Assembly: GCA_019321725.1 (NCBI GenBank)
Contig: CM033115.1
Span: forward strand, 18,734,673-18,798,672
From: Paulownia fortunei
Lineage: Eukaryota; Streptophyta; Magnoliopsida; Lamiales; Paulowniaceae
Direction of reading: 5' to 3'
DNA length: 64,000 nucleotides
Below are positions 52,680-62,169 of this stretch, one piece after another. The notes beneath the pieces are model-generated. The model saw only the letters and a program-made list of their open reading frames with translations, was not told the DNA's origin and made no database searches. Position 1 is the first letter of the stretch. The number at the start of each line of letters is the position of its first letter. A program made the position numbers and the translations under genes.

Positions 52680-52870
52680 AGGGCAACTTGGAACCATGCA
52701 AGGAAAGTGTCTAATACTTACTGTATAACATTCATAACCTCTCATATAGGATCTCCCAATTCTGTCTTGGAAATTTCCTTGTGGTACCATGAAACTAAAT
52801 ATAGATTGTCGTGCAAAAGGAAATCCAGGCCAGGAAAATTCATTGTATTCCTTCACTCTGATAATCATGA
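52680..52870 (-). other. Coding-looking fragment of unknown family
   Basis: The minus-strand frame 52443-52868 begins with a balanced, non-repetitive stretch containing KEYNEFSWPGFPFARQSIF and QGNFQDRIGRSYMRG, and then decays into AT-rich Phe/Leu/Ile noise. The first ~60 residues are far more protein-like than the surrounding DNA predicts. I do not recognise the family. It may be a degraded gene or transposon exon. Confidence 0.25.
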
Positions 52871-53590
52871 AAAGAGAGTATCATGTTTTATCATGGTCTA
52901 TGAATAATTTTTCCTCTTATTTTTTGCTTACACTCCTTGTTTATGCCATTTTTTACCACATAACAAGTAATAATAAAGACAAACAAATCGAGTTTAAAGC
53001 TACTTTAAAATGTCAAATCCGAGATCATGAACAATTGAGTCACGTAATCCAAAAGAAGTTCCTTCTTTAATAGAGCCGCATGAAAATTGTCATAATTTTT
53101 TTCCCTCCTTAAAAACAAAAAATCCTTGCTTATAAATTGAGGTTGAATTCATGTTATTTATGTATGGGGCATAGATATTTAACAAAAAAAATTCATATAT
53201 TCAATATATATGTACTGACTACACATGATGGCATCTACAAGATTACAAATTGATATGTCAACCTAAAACTCACACCACACATTTGATGCAAGAAATGTCA
53301 TCAATCCTCCAATAAAATCCAACTAGTGTTTTTATTTGTTTGTGGAAGGAATCAAGGTTTGTCTCTTATCTTTTTTTGTCATATAAAAATTTGAGTGAAT
53401 GGGTCCAAAACTCCCAAACCCCTCGCCAACTATAAGCTAAAAATCCAAAACTATTGCAACCTGGGCACCACAAAAAAATACACATCCCAGATTCAACTGT
53501 CACCTTTTGATGCAAAAAATCACAAGTCATTTTAGCACATAAAGCAAAAACCCATCCAAACAGATGAGATGAGATACTTCTACAATCTAA

Positions 53591-53598
53591 TATAAATA
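53591..53598 (+). promoter_or_regulatory. TATA box of the D14 gene
   Basis: TATAAATA is followed by GCCCACACC, 170 bases before the D14 start codon. A start of transcription near 53625 would leave a leader of about 140 bases. No other TATA of similar quality lies between it and the ATG. Confidence 0.6.
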
Positions 53599-53767
53599 GC
53601 CCACACCAAACTCTCCCATAGACCAAAAACATAGTACCACTCTTATTAAATTATTCAAACAACCCAGTTAAGATTACCCCATTTTCTCAATTCCGCGGAA
53701 AAAAAAGTCCTCAGTCGCTCAAGAACTCAAAAGGTTTCTTGAATTTTTGTAAATTTGGAAGGAAATA

Positions 53768-54845
53768 ATGGGGCACAGTTTGTTAGAAGCGTTGAACGTG
53801 CGGGTGGTGGGCTCCGGCGACAGAATTTTAGTTCTTGCCCATGGCTTCGGCACCGACCAATCGGCGTGGCAGCGCATTCTGCCGTACTTCGTGCGCGATC
53901 ACCGCGTTGTGCTCTATGACCTTGTGTGTGCCGGCAGCGTCAACCCTGATTACTTCGATTTCCGCCGCTACACCACCCTCGACGCTTACGTGGACGACCT
54001 CCTGTACATACTTGACGCCCTCCGCATCGAACGCTGCACCTACGTCGGCCATTCCATCTCCGCCACGATCGGAATTCTCGCTTCCATTCGCCGCCCTGAG
54101 CTCTTCGCTAAGCTCATCCTCATCGGCGCTTCTCCAAGGTAAATCAAATTGAAGTTTTTAAGACAACAAAAATAGGCAATTGTTTGGTGTTTTCCGGCAA
54201 GCCCACAAATGGAAGTCTCTCTGTCTTTTTACTGTTAATCCAATTTCAATATCAATTCCCAATAAAGCGGAATGCTAACTTTCGTCAAACATGTAATTAT
54301 TGATTTTTTTTTACAAGCGTTAATTTTGCTTAGGAATTAATTAATCACACTAATTTATTCCAATTCCCACAAAAAAATCGAAATATATATATAAAAAAAA
54401 AAAATTGTACTGCAGGTTCTTGAACGACATGAACTACCACGGAGGATTCGAGCAAGGAGAGATCGAGAGAGTTTTCTCAGCAATGGAGGCGAACTACGAA
54501 GCGTGGGTGAACGGTTTCGCGCCGCTGGCTGTGGGGGCGGACGTGCCGGAGGCGGTGCGGGAATTCAGCCGGACGCTGTTCAACATGAGGCCAGACATAA
54601 CGCTCTTCGTATCGCGCACTGTGTTCAACAGCGACCTGAGAGGGGTTCTGGGGCTGGTGAGGGTTCCGTGCTCCATCATTCAGACGGCGAAGGACGTGTC
54701 GGTGCCGGCGTCGGTGGCGACGTACCTGAAGAACCACCTGGGAGGGCGGAGCACGGTGCACATGTTGAATATAGAAGGGCACCTCCCCCACCTCTCCGCC
54801 CCCAATCTGCTGGCGCAGGAGCTCCGGCGAGCGTTGCCCCGATGA
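53768..54845 (+). CDS. D14: DWARF14 strigolactone receptor (alpha/beta hydrolase), 2 exons
   Basis: Exon 1 (53768-54138) and exon 2 (54416-54845) join at codon 124 (AG/G, Arg; phase 2) and give 266 residues, one short of the Arabidopsis protein. D14 binds and slowly hydrolyses strigolactone in the nucleus and cytosol, then recruits the F-box protein MAX2/D3 and SMXL/D53 repressors for degradation, limiting shoot branching. Visible are the oxyanion-loop [10 protein letters not shown] (25-34), the nucleophile elbow GHSISA (94-99) with Ser96, the V-shaped lid helices in residues about 135-190, and the acid and base of the triad, Asp217 (AKDVSVPA) and His246 (EGHLPHL). All three catalytic residues are intact. 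Strong identity through [20 protein letters not shown] and [19 protein letters not shown] points to D14 rather than KAI2 or DLK2. The elbow has Ile where many D14 proteins have Val. Both exons are much richer in G and C than the flanking DNA. Confidence 0.95.
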
Positions 54846-56718
54846 CGATGAAGAAAATTTCAGAAGAAACTGTTTTAACAGAAAATTGGGGAATAATGGA
54901 GCGACACGTGGCGAATAATTGTGGACTATTTTATTTTTTTTCAATGAAGGGTGATTTTTGTTTTTTTTTTTTTTTTTTATCTTTTTAAGAAGAGGATAAG
55001 AACATCCACGTGACTGTCACGTGATGACGTGTCCATTTTGTCTTCTGCTTTCTTTTTCTCTTTTATATATATATTTATGTATTTTGAGCTTTATTATTTG
55101 GGCATGGTAAGTTTAGTAGGAAGAAGTGGAAGTCGTATATTTTAGGTGTGTTTTGATTTGGAATGGAATTGCTATTTCCAGAGGGCAGAGGAAAGTCGCC
55201 GCATGGATATGTTTGTTTTGCAGATTTGGGAGAATCTAGTGGACTTCTGCTGAAAGTGAAATTATCCAAAGTTTTGGGGTCCCCATGGTTTTTTGCGCCC
55301 CACCCTATAAATTGCTAAGAAGTGAATTGTTTTTATGGAGTGCATGATTTTGTTTATTGAAAAATTGACATCTACTTTTTCAGTTAGAAAATGTAGGAAA
55401 AAATGATTTGTATATTTTTGGGTCATGAGTTGCTACTCATTTATATCTACTTTATAATAAATATCCTATAACTTGAAATATCAAGTACTAAAACTGGGGT
55501 CCGTGAAAATGAATTGGATTGAGGTGAAAATATATCTGAAAAAAGGGTTAAAATGATTGTTATATCTTTTAAATATATTCATCAGCATATTAAAATATAT
55601 ATATATATACATGGAAACGGATATATTTTTGACATTTTCACTATTGAAAACAATTAATATGAATAAAATGCATCCAAACCGAGCCTAAAAAACATCGAAA
55701 CAAGGATTCCGTAATCCCTGAAATCGAATTATTTGTTGCTTGAATCATAAATTTTCAATTTAGTTATAATAATTGGACAGTCATTGTCCTCAATTACATA
55801 ATGTGTGTGTGTGTAGAGATAACTCATTTCTTATGGACCTTTTTTTTACTCCAAGTTGATGTTGATGATTGATTCGCAATAGGCAACCAATTTATTATAT
55901 TAATTTTTAATATTTGATATTAGAAAACCTTTCAAGTTCACATATTACGTTGCTGATACTATTAGATTAATTTTATTACAAAACTATTAAATTACTCAAT
56001 ATCTAAAAATGATTAAGCTAACAGTATTCAATTCTAAATATAAAATCCTATTATTCAAAATACTTAACAGCGCTGATAAAGCCACAAATCAAAATACAAA
56101 AGGGCAGCGGCAAATAATAGGTCCAAAACTTAAAATGAAGGCCCAAACTTCACACGCTTAAGACAGCGTAACATCGATTTATTTGGTATGAGGCCCAAAG
56201 CTATTGTTTGATCCATCTAAAAGGAAATCAGACAAGTTATATAGGGAAACCCATAAAGTAAATACAACAAGGTTTTCTGCTATCTTCCTTCCCACATATA
56301 ATTAATTTTCAGATTTTTATTGGATTTTTATTTTAATTTGTGTTTTATCATAACTTTAATATCAAAGATGTAGGTCAATTTCACTTGATTCACATCAAAG
56401 TATATATATATTAACAAATTAAAATTATATGTTTAACATACAACTGTGATGCGAAATCTAAGATAAAATAGCATTGAAATAGAGTATCTAAACTGAAAAA
56501 TCTGATATTTTTTTTTTCTCAGTTCAAAATTAAGATTGACTCATAATTAAATGTCAGAATAACGCTTCTTCGTTCGTAGACAACAATATGTAATTACCAC
56601 CCATAATAACATTATTAAAAATCAATCATCATCAACTTTATTGATATTTGGTGCAACAAAAGTTTTTACTATGTGCCAACAAATAATAATTTGTGTTGTT
56701 TACATGAAGATATAGCTT

Positions 56719-57170
56719 ATTGATTTCTAATATTACTTGTGAGTATTATATAATGTATTTATTTCACATAGTTTAGTATATTCCATGATCGATATTGAAT
56801 AACACCTAGTAATATACTAATATTATCACCAATGTTGCGATTTTAAATCATGATCGGGCAAGTCTCAACGTCTCACTTCTAATATTTCTCAAAAAAATTC
56901 TAGAGTTCAACAGTGTAATATACTACACTCGATATATTATTTATTAATTTTTAATAATACTTGTGAATATTTTATAATGTATTTATTTCACATTGTTTGG
57001 TATATTTCATAATCGATACTGAATAACACCTAGTAATATACTAATATTATCACCAATGTTGCGACTTTAAACCATGATCGAGGCAAGTCTTAGTGTCTCA
57101 CCTCCAATGTTTCTCAAAATTCCTCTAGAGTTCAACAGTGTAATATGCTACACCCGATATATTATTTATC
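56719..57170. repeat. Tandem duplication, unit about 223 bp
   Basis: Two consecutive copies share, in order, TTATAATGTATTTATTTCAC, AATAACACCTAGTAATATAC, TATTATCACCAATGTTGCGA, CATGATCG, TCTAGAGTTCAACAGTGTAA and CGATATATTATTTAT. TTGTGAGTAT at 56738 and TTGTGAATAT at 56961 set the period at 223. Divergence is perhaps one base in ten, so the event is not recent. No long open frame runs through it. Confidence 0.9.
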
Positions 57171-59153
57171 GAGCATTTTAATAATTGATAAGTATTAAAT
57201 TTTTATATAAAATAAGACGCTTATAAAAATAAAATACTTGTTAATCATCCACAAATATATCAAGACTAGAGTTCAACTTCCCAAACATGAGGCTTGGTTG
57301 CACTAATCTTTCAATATTTTCCAAGTAATAAACTTCCTTTCCCATGAATTGAACCAAGCATGAAAAGTCATTATTTACGGGTCTGGTCTTTGAGGCTTCT
57401 TGGGCTTGTCGATCTAAAGCCCAATTGGGATACCTAAGGCCCCATGTCTATATGTGGGTGGCTCGGAAATATGAAATAAATAAACACGAACACATGATAT
57501 ATATTTTTGTAATAGACAATTTTAGGCACAGGAAACCAAGAGAGAAAAAGTTAAAAAATGAATTAAAGCAAAATATTTTAATGTTATTACTTTAGGAAAC
57601 TTAGTCAATAATAATATTACATTAATTTTCTTTTTTTTTTTTTTTTTTGTGATTTTTAAGTGTTAAATCTTGTAAAAATATTTTTACTTTTTGGCACCCA
57701 TAAAAGCATCTAACCATCTATGTGGTATGGTCCCAGTAATCTTTAATTCATTGTCAGATGAATTTACGAATTTAATTTAAAATTTCATCCAGGAGCATAA
57801 GCTAATAATAAATAATAAATAATGTGATCTAACTCCGTACCTTGTTCAATGTTTGAAAATTGTCTAATAAATAATTATGATTTAAATCAGTAATAGAACG
57901 AGAAAAAAATAAACAAATGACGTATTTCATAATGATGGAGAATGTGGTATTTATAATTAAATATCAGATGATATTATCTTATATTGGATGATGCATAAAT
58001 TATTAGGGCTTTGTTAGTTTATAAGTTTTACCATCCTTGTTAAATTTTATGGATTTAACCTTTGAACAGTATGGCCATTAATAAAAGAGGAAGAAATTAA
58101 CCCTTATAACAAAGATCAACGCATATTAGAAGCCATGGAGAAAATAAGGATAAAAGAATATTAATTAAAAGAAAAGATAAATAACAATATTTCATTAGAG
58201 CTATGTTGGATCTTGAATTTTAATAAGAAAAGCCAAAAAAAAAAAATCATTTTAAAAGATAGTACTTTACGTTTTAATTTCTGATACCTTTTATTTCTTA
58301 TTTAATCAAAACGGAAGATTGTAAAAACAAAGATTTAGAAGGAGTGTAAAAAACAAAAGAGAAAAAAAGGTCACGGTGAAAGGACTGAGCATGGGCCAAC
58401 CAATTTTGTTTGCAAACAAAGCTGGCAGTTCGGAAATTGCCCAGAGAAGTACCAATGTAATAATTCTTGACAAGTTTTCATTTTGACTTCTCAGACAATT
58501 TGGTGGGCTTCTTTCAAATATAATTAATTCGAGTCACATATGATCAAGACTGTTAAGGAATTTTAAGTCTGCATAAAAATATCAAAATATTATTTACAAA
58601 ATTCAACTACAAATTCTCTCAAAATTAGTCACATATAACAAACGACTTGTTATAAGGTCATAGTATTTAACCATCAATTATCTTCATGGATGAGTTGAAT
58701 AATATGAAGAATCAATAAAAATATTGACTTTAAAAATACATCAGACCAAATATATTATATCAGTTCTTTCTAATAAAATATCAAAACGTATTTTCATTCT
58801 CCACACGTTCCTCTATCCTACTTGTGATTTTCTGTTTTCTTTTAGGAAATCAATGTTTCTTGAAGAAACAAGACTTGCATCATTACTTTGGTACATACAT
58901 TTGTGTCAAAGATTACTTTCTTGCAATTCAGTCAAGGTCTTCGTTCTTACCAAGATGCCCACAAAGTTCCACTTTTTAACTGAAATTTAATCATTATCTC
59001 CCATTCCAACATTCATTGAGCCCAAGAAGAATGCAATGTCATCCTAACTCACTAGGCTCTGTTCAATAACTTTGTGTTAACTGTTTCACATAAAGGCCAA
59101 GTTTTTAGCATCTGCAATCCCATCCAAATTGATTTCTCAAAACTTCAATTTGC

Positions 59154-59191
59154 ATGTATTAATGATACATGCAAATGTATCATTAATACAT
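59154..59191. repeat. Perfect 16-bp inverted repeat with 6-base loop
   Basis: ATGTATTAATGATACA (59154-59169) is followed by TGCAAA and then by its exact reverse complement (59176-59191). In RNA this would fold as a short, AU-rich hairpin. It could be a MITE footprint, since stem and loop have the size of an excised element's remnants. Confidence 0.9.
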
Positions 59192-60540
59192 AAAACGTGA
59201 AATGTTAACATTATTATTTTTGCAATCTAATCATCATTGATTTTAAAATCGAATCACATCGATCACTTTAATTAAAAATCAACAATTAATTTGATCAGTA
59301 TTAAATAATTGAATTTCGGTTCAATCATTCAAAATCGGTCAAACAAGTTTTAAATTTTAAATTTTATTTTTTAAATATTTCTAAAAAGTTCAAACTTCGT
59401 AAGTTTATATATATATATATATAGTTATGTGGAGTTTGTGATTTATTAAATATTTTTTAAATGGTTATTTATATTTTTTTATTAACTAATCAGATCGACA
59501 GTTAAACTACCCTCACTGATTGAACTGCTAACCAACAATAAGATCGACGATTAAATCACCTTGATCGATTAAATTACTAACCAATAGCGAGATCAATTTG
59601 ATTACTGATCTCTTTATGAAAACATTTCGAGCATTAAACTCTTTTATAAGTATGTATATCTCCATGTAGAAGAGAGCGGAAAATTGTAGAGAGATAAACT
59701 TATTTTCAAGCCATTTAATAGGAGCACAAAGTAAAAACTTTTTGAAGTGCATTTAAGACACGGCCTACACAAATGCAAGTTGATCTATGAAACAGCAATA
59801 AGTAGTCTCCAACAGTAAAATCCATGGACAAATTCTTCTGGCCTCAAGTACACAAAGATCAGTTCCATCAACATAATGAGCATAGAAATTTCTACCCCTT
59901 TTCACTAGCAAAATCTTGGGTCTTTTGATGACCCCTCAAGAGAAAGGGCAAAAGCTTGAACAAGAGAAAAAGATCAGCACCCACCTCAAAAGGGCTTCCC
60001 CCAAACATTCAAACAAATCCAATCACACTAATCTTTTACACACTTTTGTGATGGGCAATATGCAACACCTGATGTATCAAATCACAGAAACAGCTTCTTC
60101 AATCCCATCTCTGCTCCCCAACCCTATTGCACCAGCCTTTTCAAAGACTAAAAAGAAAAAGCATCCCAAGCACACCCTCTAAAATCTAGGGTTGCATATG
60201 GATATTATAAACTATAAACATGCAAAACAAGTGTAGTTTAAATAATGAAACAAATGGGACAAGTATGAAGAAAAACAATAGTTGTTAACTGTGTGAAGTC
60301 ATGTCTTTGAGGCCTTCCTTTCCACTCCTTATGAGCTGTGACTTCTTTTAGAGCCAAATTAGCTTTCTTTTCTGCTGCCAAACTTCTGCTTTTATTACTT
60401 TTCCCAAATATATTTCTCCTCCCTTTTACCTGTGTCCAATCAACTCCAAATCATATACAAGTACTGAAGAAAAAATTAGCATTACTCATTAGGCCAGTAA
60501 ACAATTCTCATCCACCAAAAGTGTTGCTTTATTTGAGTTT

Positions 60541-62021
60541 TCAAGGCTTTCCCTTCTTGACAGGCACATCACCAAATTGATCATTCTGATTGAACACAAG
60601 CCTCTTTCTTTTTGCACTGGCAGCAGAAGTGACTGAAGAACTTCCATAAGGTTCAGCCCTGTGTAATTGGATAGGTGATAAATCAGGAGATTTAATGCCT
60701 TTGCTTAACTTTAATCTTTCAATGTCCATTTCCTTAACTAGGTAATAGCAAGAAATGATATTTTCCTGCAAGTAGAAAATCAGAAAAGTTTGTAAATTAG
60801 AATTCATGACGAAAAAAGAAAAATCTCCAAAGTGGGATGTGAAAAAACTTCAGGAATCCATCAGAAAATTGATCATTTTAGAATAAAAACAAATAGAAAA
60901 TGCCTCACAATTGTAAAAGAACGACTTGAAGTTAAGGGACCAATTTTGAGCTGCAAGGCATCTCTTGTCAATCCTTGATCCAGTACAACCAATGTGGCTG
61001 CTGCTGCTATCACAGATGGCCTGTGACACATTATTTTGACATCTGCATTCATACAAGTAGAAATCAATCAAGATTACAACAAACCAATTCCAAGATTAAT
61101 CAATCTTTCAGAAAGGAAATTACTCTTTTCATTCTGAGGGAAAGGGAGTGGTAAAATTACCTCTCATTGCGCCTAAAATGACTTCTACAGTTCTTGAAAC
61201 TCCATCTCTTGGTGGAGAGTTATCACAAAACTTGTTTGCAAAGAACTGAATGAAAGCAAAGGGAGTGACTGATCCCATTTTCCATTCCAATGTATTCAGT
61301 ACCATAAGTTCCATCCTCTGTATCACACTGCTCTCAAAATTGTAATCCTCCACACAGAACTCTGATAATGCCGGCACTGTACTTTCTTCCATTTTTGCAG
61401 CCACTGAAAGACACGCCATTGACAATAACCTTATTGCCCAAGGTTTATCTGCCTGCATTTATCAAAGATTCAAGAATAAAATATCCACATTATCAGGAAA
61501 ATGGAAACTTGAAGCAAAAATTTATCACTTTGAAAAAGGAATTTAACTTACATCAATAGATCTTCTTGAAAGAAATCTATCAAGATATGTGACTGATGCA
61601 TAAGCAGTTTGGAATCTGAACCCGAGAAGTTCCCTTGTCTGCATCAAAAGAATGCCAAGATTTTCACTTTACTTCCACTTAATCAATTATCAAGAACAAC
61701 AAACATATTCCAACATTTCTACACTGAAAACACACAGAAGAAAGCCAAAAAGGAAATGGATTTGAAACAAACTCTGAGAATGTACTGGATTCCATCCAAA
61801 CGAGCCCCTTGAATCCCAGACTTATGCAGAAATTCTTGCATTTGGAGCCCACCACTTGTGATTTCTCTATCAAGAAGCATTTGTATGTACTCGTCATCAT
61901 AAACATCTTCTACAAATGAAGCAAATTCTTCCACTTCTTCCTCTTCATCATCTAAACTGGCCACATTTTCTTTACACAGTAATAGACTAGTAGGAGAACA
62001 TATAGATTGAGAATTTTCCAT
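60541..62021 (-). CDS. D-type cyclin, CYCD5-like, 5 coding exons
   Basis: Minus-strand exons 62021-61773, 61638-61552, 61452-61161, 61042-60909 and 60765-60541 give 328 residues; intron phases are 0, 0, 1 and 0. D-type cyclins bind CDKA in the nucleus and start phosphorylation of the retinoblastoma protein at G1/S. The Rb-binding LxCxE motif is present (L14-L-C16-K-E18), followed by an acidic stretch. The cyclin N box begins in exon 1 (RLDGIQYILR) and continues TRELLGFRFQTAY, YLDRFLSRR and WAIRLLSMACLSVAAKMEE (about 117-135), with the VPALSEF and ELMVLNTLEWKM helices following. The C-terminal cyclin fold spans about 165-270. The tail is basic, with AKRKRLVF as a possible nuclear signal. CYCD5 is favoured by the KPWAIRLLSMACLS and MELMVLNTLEWKM wording and the late ENIISCYY segment, but CYCD3/7 cannot be fully excluded. 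An upstream in-frame Met at 62045 exists; 62021 was preferred because the family begins close to the LxCxE motif. Confidence 0.88.
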
Positions 62022-62154
62022 CTTTTTTCCTTTCTTGTGTGTCAATGTGTGTGTGCTGCTTTACTTTTTTTCTAGTGTTTTTCAACTCTATTTCTGCATC
62101 TAAATGCAAACAGAGAGAAAATGTAGGATATGTATGGAGTGGGAGAACTTGGTG

Positions 62155-62162
62155 CCGCCAAA
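62155..62162 (-). promoter_or_regulatory. E2F-like site upstream of the cyclin gene
   Basis: Read on the gene's strand the sequence is TTTGGCGG, which fits the plant E2F consensus WTTSSCSS. It lies about 135 bases before the start codon. D-type cyclins act upstream of E2F, so such a site would suggest feedback. Motif match only. Confidence 0.4.
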
Positions 62163-62169
62163 ACAAGCG

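Larger units (their letters stand above)
37800..53580. other. Gene desert, about 16 kb of AT-rich DNA with repeat debris
   Basis: No gene with a recognisable product could be built here on either strand. The region has many A/T runs and microsatellites (for example TA at about 38928-38947, CA/TG at 40327-40358, AC at 42463-42490). It also has a Stowaway-like MITE (48811-48993), a LINE fragment (52190-52340), a small open frame (45371-45616) and a cluster of TGGGC motifs (43715-43840). Several one-sided matches to ends of the form ACTCC-TC-T-CCA (near 37291, 47777, 50400 and 51859) suggest more eroded MITEs. It separates the ARM-repeat gene from D14. Confidence 0.65.
54850..60500. other. Intergenic region with tandem duplication and hairpin
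   Basis: About 54846-55300 is probably the D14 3' UTR and immediate downstream DNA. The rest is AT-rich, with a 223-bp tandem duplication (56719-57170) and a perfect 16-bp hairpin (59154-59191). From about 59760 to 60540 the sequence becomes more complex and is probably the 3' UTR of the minus-strand cyclin gene, or a separate non-coding transcript. An 88-codon plus-strand frame at 59916-60182 is Lys/Ser/His-rich without a recognisable domain and is not called. Confidence 0.5.

Noticed and set aside
54477..54988. Frames of 155 and 161 codons over D14 exon 2
   Set aside because: Shadows of the D14 coding frame in GC-rich sequence; Arg/His/Gly-rich and without domains.
59916..60182. 88-codon plus-strand frame
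   Set aside because: Lies opposite the probable 3' UTR of the cyclin gene, low-complexity Lys/Ser/His composition and no domain.
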